From Myxococcus xanthus (lineage in GTDB: Bacteria; Myxococcota; Myxococcia; Myxococcales; Myxococcaceae): a DNA stretch of 64,000 nucleotides. Position 1 is the first letter of the stretch. Every line of letters begins with the position of its first letter. A model generated the notes under the pieces. That model saw nothing but the letters and a program-made list of their open reading frames with translations, did no database searches and was not told the origin of the DNA. The stretch covers positions 124,001 through 188,000 of the forward strand of contig NZ_FNOH01000011.1 of assembly GCF_900106535.1 (NCBI RefSeq), given 5' to 3'. Made by a program: the position numbers and the translations under genes. Below, in pieces: positions 16,085 through 23,661 of the stretch.

Positions 16085-16585
16085 TCAGTGCTCGTGGCCG
16101 TGGTCGCCGTGCGACTCCTCGATGAGCACGCCGAAAGTCGCCACGGACGTGGGGCCGAAGGTCAGGTAGTGCGTGCCCACCGTGAGAGGCACGACGTGGC
16201 GGCCCTTGATGTCGGTGCAGCCCTTGGAGCTGCTGGTGCTCTCCTCGATTTCCACCGCCTCACCGCTGGAGGTGGTGACGGAAAGGGGCACGTCCGCGTT
16301 GGTGTAGATGACGTAGTCGGCGGCCTCGCTCGCGGCGAAGGCCACCATGCCCTGATTCCCTTCCGAGCCGCTCATCAGGGTGATGTCGTAGCGGCGGTGG
16401 TCCGCGCGAATCTCGGGGGGCGGGTTGTTGGTCCCCATGTTGGAGATGACGGCGGTGGCGGGCCCCTCCTGGAGGTGCTCGCACGCCTCGGCGTCGACGC
16501 CCTCTTCTTCGGGATGGTCGTCGCCGCAGCCGGCGGAGACGAGCGCGGTGGACAGCAGGAACGCGGCAAGGAGCTTCTTCGTCAT
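16085..16585 (-). CDS. His-tailed lipoprotein
   Basis: The 166-residue lipoprotein has a signal sequence with lipobox VSAGC (Cys20), followed at once by GDDHPEEE. The middle is beta-rich, and the C-terminus HGDHGHEH is a metal-binding-type His tail. The ATG at 16585 starts the signal sequence; the longer frame to 16765 adds 60 unlikely residues. A periplasmic metal-binding role is inferred, consistent with the neighbouring His-rich protein gene and the metal-uptake locus 4 kb away. The specific metal is unknown. Confidence 0.75.
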   Translation of the reverse strand: MTKKLLAAFLLSTALVSAGCGDDHPEEEGVDAEACEHLQEGPATAVISNMGTNNPPPEIRADHRRYDITLMSGSEGNQGMVAFAASEAADYVIYTNADVPLSVTTSSGEAVEIEESTSSSKGCTDIKGRHVVPLTVGTHYLTFGPTSVATFGVLIEESHGDHGHEH

Positions 16586-16786
16586 GGTGCGACTCCACGG
16601 GATTGGACTGCGGGTGTGCCACGCCCGCGCGCCAGCAACGGACACCGCCAGGACATGGAGGGGCCGCCACGGGTGCGTGGGAATGGAAGGGGCGTGCACG
16701 GAGCACGAAACACGGGCGCCGTGAGACAGCTCAGCCGGCGTGGGCACAAAGCCGCAATGACTCACAGCCCGCGCGGAGCGGACGGA

Positions 16787-17344
16787 GTCTGTCTGGCTTT
16801 AGCGGACGGGCAACCTCACACGGCGCGACAGGCCGTCTGAGCGAGCAAACTCCCGGGCCTCACGCGCGCGGCGGAGAGGCCTTGGGAGCCAGGTGAAGAC
16901 GGGCGACGGGCTCCGCATGGAAGCGGAACACCGCCAGCGCGGGCTCGGAGCGAGCGGGCGCGACCAGGAGGAACGGAGTGTCCTGCTGCGGAGGCGGAGC
17001 CTCCCGCCGGAAGAAGGCGTGGACACAGTGGGCATCAGAGCCGTGGGAGTCCGCCTCCGTACTCTTGGAGGCGAGCCGCACATCGTCGAAGGACGCCTCA
17101 GCGTGACCGGCGCCATGGGAGTCACCGGCCTCCACGTGCATCACCTCACCATGCTCCAGGCACGTGGCGTGCTGGACCAGGGCGAAGTGCATCACGCTCC
17201 CCATGTACGCCAGCACGCACACGAGCGCGAACGGCAGCGCCAGAAGGCGCGACCGGACGGAACTCACGGGCTGGTGAAAGGAGGAGCGACTCACGTCAGG
17301 GCATTCCCGGTCGAACGGCGTCTACGGTTGTAAGCCAGACAGAC
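16787..17344. repeat. Inverted 13-base repeats flanking the second His-rich protein gene
   Basis: GTCTGTCTGGCTT at 16787-16799 recurs exactly, inverted, at 17332-17344. Similarity extends outward as GCGRACGG on both sides. The pair brackets the single gene 16860-17294. It may be an operator pair, fossil terminal repeats or chance. Confidence 0.35.
16860..17294 (-). CDS. Small exported His-rich protein (DUF2946-like), paralog-like to 7193-7618
   Basis: The 144-residue protein has an N-terminal hydrophobic segment (LLALPFALVCVLAYMGSVMH). A Cys/His cluster follows (HATCLEHGEVMHVEAGDSHGAGH), and a second HGSDAHCVHAF cluster lies mid-protein. The last residues are APKASPPRA. The plan and tail match the protein at 7193. 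A metal sensor, chaperone or exported partner of a metal transporter is inferred; no function is proven. It is transcribed divergently from the ATP-grasp gene. Confidence 0.6.
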   Translation of the reverse strand: MSRSSFHQPVSSVRSRLLALPFALVCVLAYMGSVMHFALVQHATCLEHGEVMHVEAGDSHGAGHAEASFDDVRLASKSTEADSHGSDAHCVHAFFRREAPPPQQDTPFLLVAPARSEPALAVFRFHAEPVARLHLAPKASPPRA

Positions 17345-17630
17345 CGTTCGCGCAAGTCAGACTGTCTCACGCAACATTCGCCAGGAAACAGCACTCCCGG
17401 CGAACGATCAACAGCAACGCAGAGACAATAGTAACAATAACCCCTTTCCAGCGCCGCTGCCCGGGTGGGCCCCGGAGCGGCCGGTCCCAGGCCCGGCGGG
17501 TGGCAAGAGGCCACCGAGGGAGTGTCCTGCTCCGACGAAAGGCACCGGGCCCGTGGACCGGTGGACCGTCCAGGCGTAGGGTGCGCGCCGCCCGGAAGAC
17601 GCCCGGGCGCACCATCGAGGTCACGACTTC
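17295..17630. promoter_or_regulatory. Divergent intergenic region with AT-rich direct repeat
   Basis: This 336-base region between the His-rich gene (minus) and the ATP-grasp gene (plus) should hold both promoters. It contains the right-hand 13-base repeat (17332-17344). A strikingly AT-rich stretch at 17425-17439 carries ACAATA twice at a 9-base spacing (17425-17430, 17434-17439). No ribosome-binding site or canonical -35/-10 pair is convincing. No coding potential is seen beyond antisense shadows. Confidence 0.4.
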
Positions 17631-19103
17631 GTGCAAGAGTTCATCGACGCGCTCCGGAGCCAGGCACGCCACATTGCGCCCGACCTGGCGCGAATCGCCT
17701 ACCAGCGGGGCCTCGCCGTCACGCGACCGGACGGGACCACCCACCCCATCCCCATTACCGCCACGCCCGTGGTGCTGGACGCCGCGGAGATTCGCCGCCG
17801 CTCGGAGCTGTCCGCCCGCCTGTCCTCCGCCACGGTGAAGATGGCGCAGGCGCAGCTCCAGGGCGCGGACGCGGAGTCCCTGCTGGGCGCCCTCTCCCCT
17901 CTCGAGCGCGTGCTCGCCGAGCGCACCTGGCGCCAGTCCACCCGGCTGGCCACCACGCGCGTGGACTACTTCGTCGCAGGCGGCACGCCGTGGGCGTTGG
18001 AGGTCAACGCCACCATCCCCGCCATGCAGGGGTACTCCGACATCGCGGCCCGCACCTTCATCGAGGTGGTGGGCCGCTACTTCCGCTATCCGGAGAAGTC
18101 CCTGCACGCCCTGCTGTCGCTCAACGGCAGCAACGCGCTGGCGTTGTACCGGGCGCTGCTGGACGGATACGCGGCCGAGCGCAACGGCAGGATGCCGGAC
18201 ACGGTGGCCCTGCTGTGCCGCCGCAACGACGCCCAAATCACGGAGCTGCGCTGGCTGTGCGAGCGCTTCCGCGAGTTCGGCGCGGACGCGGACCTGGTCC
18301 ATCCGGACGAGGTGTCCGGTGACGACGCCTTCGTGGCCCACGGCAAGAAGTACGACCTGGTGTACCGGCACCTCTTCGTCCGGCGCCTGGAGGAGTCCCC
18401 CTCCCCCTGGGTCGAGGACTTCCTGGGCACCGTGCCCGGCAAGAAGGCGGTGTTCCTCAATCCCCCCGCCTCGCAGGTGGAGGTGAAGCTGACCTTCGCC
18501 CGCCTGTCGCAGGCCCTGGCCGAGCCCGCACTGGCCGAAGCCGCGCGACTCACCGGCGACGAGTTGGAGGCGGTGCGCGCGTCCGTGCCGTGGACGCGAA
18601 CGTTCCAGCCCGGCCCGACGCAGGGCCCCGACGGTGAACGCGTGGAGGACCTGGTGGCCCTGGTCGCCGCGACGCCGGCGCGCTTCGTGCTGAAGCGGGC
18701 CTGGGACTATGGCGGCCGAGCCGTCTTCCTGGGCCGCTCCGCGGGCACCGTCCCCTACACGGAGCGGGTGCAGGTGGCCTATGGCGCGCCGATGACGTGG
18801 GCGGAGCTGTGCGCGCGCACGGCGGCGGACACGGCCGGCGGAGGCTTCGTGGTGCAGGAGGTGGTGGACTCGCCGCCCGAGGAGCACCTGCTCTGCGAGC
18901 CCAACGGCACCGTGCTGCCCACGTCCTTCTTCGTGGACTACTCCGCCTATGCCTCCGTGGGCCTGGCGCGGCAGCCCGCGTGGGGCGGTGTGTGCCGCGG
19001 GTCCATGTCGGAAATCGTCAACATCGTCGGCGGTGGCGGCGTGTTGCCGCTCATCACCTCTGAAGTCGCCTCCAAGCTCCTGATGGCGTGGAAGGCCTTC
19101 TAG
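17631..19103 (+). CDS. ATP-grasp-like protein (possibly circularly permuted type)
   Basis: The 490-residue soluble protein has ATP-grasp-like segments: RVDYFVAGGTPWALEVNATI (metal/ATP-type glutamate and asparagine, about residues 110-128) and FVLKRAWDYGGRAVFLGR (lysine/glycine-rich ATP strand, about 352-369). The order, with the ExN motif before the lysine motif, suggests a circularly permuted ATP-grasp. Such enzymes ligate a carboxylate to an amine or thiol. The GTG start has GAGGT about 9-14 bases upstream. The substrate is unknown. It may be monocistronic and is divergent from the His-rich gene. Confidence 0.65.
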   Translation: MQEFIDALRSQARHIAPDLARIAYQRGLAVTRPDGTTHPIPITATPVVLDAAEIRRRSELSARLSSATVKMAQAQLQGADAESLLGALSPLERVLAERTWRQSTRLATTRVDYFVAGGTPWALEVNATIPAMQGYSDIAARTFIEVVGRYFRYPEKSLHALLSLNGSNALALYRALLDGYAAERNGRMPDTVALLCRRNDAQITELRWLCERFREFGADADLVHPDEVSGDDAFVAHGKKYDLVYRHLFVRRLEESPSPWVEDFLGTVPGKKAVFLNPPASQVEVKLTFARLSQALAEPALAEAARLTGDELEAVRASVPWTRTFQPGPTQGPDGERVEDLVALVAATPARFVLKRAWDYGGRAVFLGRSAGTVPYTERVQVAYGAPMTWAELCARTAADTAGGGFVVQEVVDSPPEEHLLCEPNGTVLPTSFFVDYSAYASVGLARQPAWGGVCRGSMSEIVNIVGGGGVLPLITSEVASKLLMAWKAF

Positions 19104-19160
19104 GCCGTTGACCCGATTTCGGGGGCCGCGCCCTCCCTCCTCGCACCACAGGAGGAAGGG

Positions 19161-20315
19161 ATGACCTCAGCAGTGCAGCGGTGTCTCGGCGCGTCGCTCG
19201 CCGTCGTGTCCATGTTGTGCGCCAGCGTGGCCCTGGCGCACGGCTCCATGGAAGTACCTCTCAGCCGCGTCTACAGTTGCTTCAAGGAAGGGCCAGAGAC
19301 GCCGAAGTCCGACGCGTGCAAGGCGCTCATCCAGGCTGGTGGCACGCAAGCGCTCTACGACTGGAATGGCGTGCGGCAGGGCAACGCCAACGACAGGCAC
19401 CGCGACATCATTCCAGACGGAAAGCTCTGCAGCGCCGCGAATGAAAGTCACCGGGGCCTGGACCTCGCACGCACGGACTGGCCCTCCACGCTCATCACGC
19501 CGGACACCCAGGGTCGCTTCGAGTTCGTCTTCCACGCGACCGCCGTGCACGCCACCGGCTACTTCCGCCTCTACGTCACGCGTGAGGGCTACAACCCGGC
19601 GCTCCCGCTCAAGTGGTCGGACCTGGAAGCAAATCCCTTCTGCTCCATCACCCACGTCTCCGCCCAGAACAACCGCTACCGGCTCAACTGCCCCTTCCCT
19701 CAAGGGAAGACGGGCGCGCATGTCATCTACGGCATCTGGCAGCGCTCGGACAGCCCGGAGGCCTTCTACGCCTGCACCGACGTGAAGTTCAGCAACACCC
19801 CGCCGCCGCCCTCGTCGTGGAAGGAGCTGGGCCAGGTACAGGCGCGTGAAGACCTGCCCGCGGGGAGCTCGGTGACGCTGCGCGTTTTCGACGCGCAGGG
19901 CGCTGACACCGAATCCCATGTGCATCCCCTGACCACGGCCACGCCGGCGGCCCAGTGGATTCATGCGCTGGCACAGCGGGTGAACGGCGCGTCCAGCCGC
20001 GTACAGGTGGGCGTGCTCGACGCAGCGGGCCGCGTGAATCCCGTGCAGGACGCGCTGGGCAACCGCGTCTACGCGCGAGAGACGGGCTACACCTTCCAGG
20101 TCGACATCATGAAGCCGCCGCCCGGTGGCGGTGGCGAGCCTGTCTACCCGTCTGGGATTGAGGACTATGCAGAGGGCACCGTTGTGCGGGGCACCGACGG
20201 ACTGCGCTATCGCTGCAAGCCCTTCCCCTACTCTGGCTGGTGCAAGGGCTCCGCGCTGCATTACGCGCCGGGCACGGGCTTGAACTGGCAGGACGCGTGG
20301 GAGCGCATTCCCTGA
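19161..20315 (+). CDS. AA10 lytic polysaccharide monooxygenase with C-terminal chitin-binding module
   Basis: The 384-residue secreted enzyme has a signal peptide that should be cleaved at VALA-HGSM, exposing His27 as the first copper ligand. The second histidine is His130 (VHATGYFRLY). The family segment IWQRSDSPEAFYACTDV near the end of the domain supplies the axial aromatic. The middle resembles GbpA-like spacer domains. The C-terminal 50 residues (YAEGTVVRGTDGLRYRC, then Cys-Trp pairs) form a CBM5/12- or CBM73-like chitin-binding module. Such enzymes cleave crystalline chitin or cellulose oxidatively. GGAGG lies upstream of the ATG. The GH18 chitinase 10 kb away is a natural partner. Confidence 0.9.
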   Translation: MTSAVQRCLGASLAVVSMLCASVALAHGSMEVPLSRVYSCFKEGPETPKSDACKALIQAGGTQALYDWNGVRQGNANDRHRDIIPDGKLCSAANESHRGLDLARTDWPSTLITPDTQGRFEFVFHATAVHATGYFRLYVTREGYNPALPLKWSDLEANPFCSITHVSAQNNRYRLNCPFPQGKTGAHVIYGIWQRSDSPEAFYACTDVKFSNTPPPPSSWKELGQVQAREDLPAGSSVTLRVFDAQGADTESHVHPLTTATPAAQWIHALAQRVNGASSRVQVGVLDAAGRVNPVQDALGNRVYARETGYTFQVDIMKPPPGGGGEPVYPSGIEDYAEGTVVRGTDGLRYRCKPFPYSGWCKGSALHYAPGTGLNWQDAWERIP

Positions 20316-20454
20316 AGCCCACCGGGTGACGCGACACATCCAGTTTCGGAGTGAAGGCACCGGGATGTCACAACGCCTGACGCAACATGTTCGCGTCATG
20401 GCCGACAATCCCGGTGCCTCCGACATTCATGTCGTTCCCGAGAAAGGTGTGTGT

Positions 20455-21948
20455 ATGTCCCCCCGAATCGACCGGCGCGCTCCCTCGAAGCTCGGCTCGA
20501 ATCTCCAGAAGGACGCGGAGCCGACCCAGGCCCGTACGCCCACGGCGACGACGTCCTCAGTCAAATACCAGACGCAGCGCAACGCGGATGCCTTCCAAGG
20601 TGCTGCTCCGCGTGGGCGCGCGCAGGTTGCCTTCGGAAACACCGTGGCGGCCCTCAACACGAACGCGGTAGTGGCCCCGGCGCTGACGCCCGAGCAGCAG
20701 GCATCTGCGGAGCAGGCGCAGGTGGACGCCACCAACCGGCAGGACCCGTCGTATCTCACGAACTGGCTGAAGGACCATCCCGACCCGGCGCAGCAAGCGG
20801 CCTTCATGGATCGCTTCTTCCAATACGGGACCGATGCGGGACAACTGCTCGACAAGGCCAGCGAAGAGGATTTGCCGGTGCTCTCCGCCGCCCTCGACGC
20901 GGCCTACCGGTCGGGCGCCGTCACGCTCGACGAACTGACGGCGGCCGTCGGTTCCCATGGCGCGGGCTCCTGGGGCGGTGAGACGCACGAGACGCTGGCG
21001 AAAATCATCGCCGGCACGGGCAACCCGGAGCTCATCACCGCCTACGCGCAGCGCGAGCTGGAAATCATGACGGCCAGCAACCCGGCCGACCCGGCGCGCG
21101 CCGTGGCCATCGCCACGGCGCTGGCGGGCCTGCCGCCGGACAAGCTCCAGGAGTTCCTGAAGAACAACCCGGACGCCCTGGGCCACGTCCTCAAGAACAT
21201 CAACGACCCCATCATCGGCGGCGGCACGGAGGCGCTTGGAAAGCTGCTGGACGCGGCCAGCGCAATCCAGCCCGCCACGCCGGAGTCCATCAAGCTGTTC
21301 ATGGACAGCATCGGGCACCTGGGAGACAACCCCGAATCCCGCGCGGCGGCGGCGCGCTTCTTCACGCAGCACGCGAACGCGATTCTCGCCGCGGCGAGCG
21401 ACGCCTCGGGCTCCATTGGAAGCGCGGGCGCGGGCAAGCTGTCCGAGTTCTTCACCCGGACGCTCTTCACCGAGCCTTCCTTCGAGGGACAGGAGGCGTT
21501 CCACTCGTTCATCACCTCGAAGCTGGGTGACATGCAGGCGCAGTTGGAGGCGGAGGCGCACGCCAATCCGCCGTCTCAGGATGCGCAGCGCCTGGCACGG
21601 TCCATGGGCAGCCTCGTTGGCGCCATCGAGGGAGGCTTCCTCCTCTCCGTCGAGGAGCTGAACAAGCGCAACGAGGCCGCCGAGGGAATGGCGGGGCTGA
21701 TCTTCAAGCTCAAGGATTTGCTCCCCACCTCGAGCATCCCGGGGCTGGGCCAGTTGCAGAACCTCACCATCGACCAGATCCAGAACTGGGTGACGGAGGC
21801 GCTCAAGAAGAAGCCAGATGATCCGCAGGATGCCATTCCGTTCCACCAGCTCTTCGGGGAGGCCATCTCCAACCCTGCCCTCCGCAGCGTGTACGACTCC
21901 GCCCGGCTGACGTCGCTGGAGAATCGCGAGCTCGGCCTGAACCACTGA
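20455..21948 (+). CDS. Long helical protein of unknown function; 3' tip duplicated downstream
   Basis: The 497-residue protein begins MSPRIDRRAPSKLGSNLQ, with a flexible 90-residue N-terminal segment and no signal peptide. A long, regular helical region follows, with short units such as NPELITAYAQRELEIM and PDKLQEFLKNNPDALGHVL. No known domain is recognised; the style resembles large secreted or contact-dependent myxobacterial proteins, but this is only a resemblance. AAGGTG upstream supports the ATG at 20455; earlier in-frame ATGs (20326, 20365) are possible. The last 25-33 codons reappear as fragments at 23466 and 25058. Confidence 0.7.
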   Translation: MSPRIDRRAPSKLGSNLQKDAEPTQARTPTATTSSVKYQTQRNADAFQGAAPRGRAQVAFGNTVAALNTNAVVAPALTPEQQASAEQAQVDATNRQDPSYLTNWLKDHPDPAQQAAFMDRFFQYGTDAGQLLDKASEEDLPVLSAALDAAYRSGAVTLDELTAAVGSHGAGSWGGETHETLAKIIAGTGNPELITAYAQRELEIMTASNPADPARAVAIATALAGLPPDKLQEFLKNNPDALGHVLKNINDPIIGGGTEALGKLLDAASAIQPATPESIKLFMDSIGHLGDNPESRAAAARFFTQHANAILAAASDASGSIGSAGAGKLSEFFTRTLFTEPSFEGQEAFHSFITSKLGDMQAQLEAEAHANPPSQDAQRLARSMGSLVGAIEGGFLLSVEELNKRNEAAEGMAGLIFKLKDLLPTSSIPGLGQLQNLTIDQIQNWVTEALKKKPDDPQDAIPFHQLFGEAISNPALRSVYDSARLTSLENRELGLNH

Positions 21949-21987
21949 GCCCGAGCGCAGGGCTCGGGCCGGCGTGCATGCGCCGGC
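21949..21987. terminator. Double hairpin between converging genes, repeat unit 1
   Basis: GCCCGAGC (21949-21956) pairs with GCTCGGGC (21962-21969). GCCGGCG (21968-21974) pairs with CGCCGGC (21981-21987) around TGCATG. The position between two converging stops suggests a bidirectional terminator. Confidence 0.6.
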
Positions 21988-22044
21988 CCGGGCCTCTGGG
22001 GAACACCGTCTCGCACGCGCGGCGAGGCCCTCTCCTTCAACGAC

Positions 22045-23334
22045 TCAGTGCTGGCGCGTGAGCGGCAGGGCGGGCACGTCCTTCACGTGCGCCTGGTGCG
22101 TCACCCGCGTGCCCAGGATGAAGTGCGGTTCGAGGGGATCGAACGTCTCCTGGCCCGAGTAGACAACGAAGAACTTGCCGCCCCCGTAGGCGACATCCGG
22201 CAGGTACTCCTGTGGTTGGTCCCCGGTGGAGATAGGGAAACCCGAGGGGTCCCACACGTCCCCGTTCTCGCCCCACCGCGCACCCCACACGGCATGCGGA
22301 CCGTCACGCCTGTCGTCCCAGACGACCAGGGACTTGTCGTTGTGGTGGGCGATGCGCGGCTCGGCCTGCGCGCCCTCTGCGGTGGAGATGGGGATGCCTT
22401 CGGGGTCCTTCACCATGCCTGTCTTGCTCACGCGCGCGCCGAAGATGTCCGCGTTCCCATTCCGGTCATCGGTCCAGACCACCTGGTAATTCTTGTGCGT
22501 CCACTCCACGTCAGGCGTCGTCTGGGCGCCCTCGGCCTGGGAGATGGGGAAGCCGTCGCCGTCGAGGATGGTGCCGTCCTCCTTCACCCTGTTGCCGTAG
22601 ATGTCCGCATTCTCCGGGCCTTGGCCGTGCTCGTCGGACCAGACGACCAGGAACTCCTTCGTTTTGTTGTTCCAGGTCGGCGACGCGTCATTCGCGAAGG
22701 TGTCGGAGGCGCTGAGGGACTCGTCGCCCGTATCAAGGACGACGCCATCCTTCGTCACCCGCGTGAAGAAGATGTTCGAGAAGTCACCGGAGACGGTGTA
22801 CGTCACCAGGCAGATTTTCGGGGAGCAGGCGACTCGCGCCGGGCCGACGGTTTCACCCGATTGTTTGACGTTGAATACCGGGCCCACCACGGTGCCGTCC
22901 GGCTTCACGCGCACGGCGTCGATACCATCCACGCTCTCCCAGACGACGAAGAAGTGCGTCCCGTTGAAACCGATGCCGGGCCGGAATCCTTCGACGTCTC
23001 CAATGTTGATGCGAATGTCCGCAGGGTCGAGCACGGTGCCGTCTGGCTTCACCCGAGTGCCGTAGATGCCGCCGGTCCGCACGTCGGTCCAGACCGCGAG
23101 GAATTTGCCCCCGCCGTACGCAACCGCTGGCCAGAAGCGCGCCAGCGGGGCGGGCTGGGCGTAACCCCCGCTTTTCTCGAGCCCGGTCTCGGCGCTCATT
23201 GGCGCCTCAGCCTCCGACTCCGCCGTCGCGTCCTCCAAGCCGCCCAGTTCTTCTTGTTCCGGCGCCACCCCGCAGCCGACCAGCATGGACCCGAACAACA
23301 GCCCGGCAATGCCGGCCTTCACTTCCCGCTTCAT
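22045..23334 (-). CDS. Beta-propeller-like repeat lipoprotein, copy 1
   Basis: The 429-residue lipoprotein begins MKREVKAGIAGLLFGSMLVG and has Cys as the next residue but one (lipobox VGC). A Glu/Ala-rich linker follows. At least six repeats of about 50 residues have the pattern AYGGGKFLAVWTD.R.GGIYGTRV..DGTVLD, probably blades of a beta-propeller. The ATG at 23334 has GGGGAGG upstream; the ATG at 23358 would place that site inside the gene. It is surface or periplasmic with an unknown ligand. It is one of three adjacent paralogs and the most diverged in its linker. Confidence 0.82.
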   Translation of the reverse strand: MKREVKAGIAGLLFGSMLVGCGVAPEQEELGGLEDATAESEAEAPMSAETGLEKSGGYAQPAPLARFWPAVAYGGGKFLAVWTDVRTGGIYGTRVKPDGTVLDPADIRINIGDVEGFRPGIGFNGTHFFVVWESVDGIDAVRVKPDGTVVGPVFNVKQSGETVGPARVACSPKICLVTYTVSGDFSNIFFTRVTKDGVVLDTGDESLSASDTFANDASPTWNNKTKEFLVVWSDEHGQGPENADIYGNRVKEDGTILDGDGFPISQAEGAQTTPDVEWTHKNYQVVWTDDRNGNADIFGARVSKTGMVKDPEGIPISTAEGAQAEPRIAHHNDKSLVVWDDRRDGPHAVWGARWGENGDVWDPSGFPISTGDQPQEYLPDVAYGGGKFFVVYSGQETFDPLEPHFILGTRVTHQAHVKDVPALPLTRQH

Positions 23335-23465
23335 GTGCAGCCTCCCCTTCGCGAACAACGGCGCAAAGCTGGGGACCTACACGCACGTCACCAGCCACCC
23401 GTGGGGCGCAGTCCGAATAAGACGGTGGACAGGCGCATCGAGCCGCCGCCCCTGCCATCGACCCA

Positions 23466-23567
23466 ATGCGCTTCGGGGAGCGCATCTCCAACCCCGCCCT
23501 CCACAGCGTGTACAACTCCGCCCGGCTGGCGTCGTTGGAGAACCGCGAGCTCGACCTGAACCACTGA
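23466..23567 (+). pseudogene. Fragment of the helical-protein gene, 3' tip (copy in unit 2)
   Basis: In frame from the ATG at 23466 it reads MRFGERISNPALHSVYNSAR, continuing to a TGA at 23565. It matches the last residues of the gene ending at 21948 (FGEAISNPALRSVYDSAR...) with several substitutions. It retains the frame and stop. No ribosome-binding site is obvious, so it is most likely a duplication remnant. Confidence 0.8.
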
Positions 23568-23579
23568 GCCCACGCGCAA

Positions 23580-23613
23580 GGCCCGGGCCGGCGTGCATGC
23601 GCCGGCCCGGGCC
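23580..23613. terminator. Strong 14-pair hairpin, repeat unit 2
   Basis: The arm GGCCCGGGCCGGCG (23580-23593) pairs perfectly with 23600-23613 around the loop TGCATG. It is the equivalent of the unit-1 hairpin but with longer perfect pairing, between the fragment stop and the stop of lipoprotein copy 2. Confidence 0.65.
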
Positions 23614-23661
23614 GCTGGGGAACGCCGCCTCGCACGCGGCGATGCCCTCTCCCTCAACGGC

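Larger units (their letters stand above)
23335..23661. other. Inter-unit spacer of the triplication (327 bases)
   Basis: This stretch holds the leader and promoter region of lipoprotein copy 1 (minus), the 34-codon fragment of the helical-protein gene (23466-23567, plus) and the strong hairpin at 23580-23613. I see no other gene. Confidence 0.6.

Noticed and set aside
15620-16840. Right part of a 734-codon plus-strand frame (14636-16840) over the three-gene operon
   Set aside because: It has no start signal, and its composition is that of an antisense shadow. The minus-strand genes have ribosome-binding sites and coupled spacing.
21968-21987. GC-rich hairpins in the triplication considered as attachment or transposon ends
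   Set aside because: They lie between converging stops in all three units and form stems suited to termination. There is no transposase, target duplication or integrase nearby.
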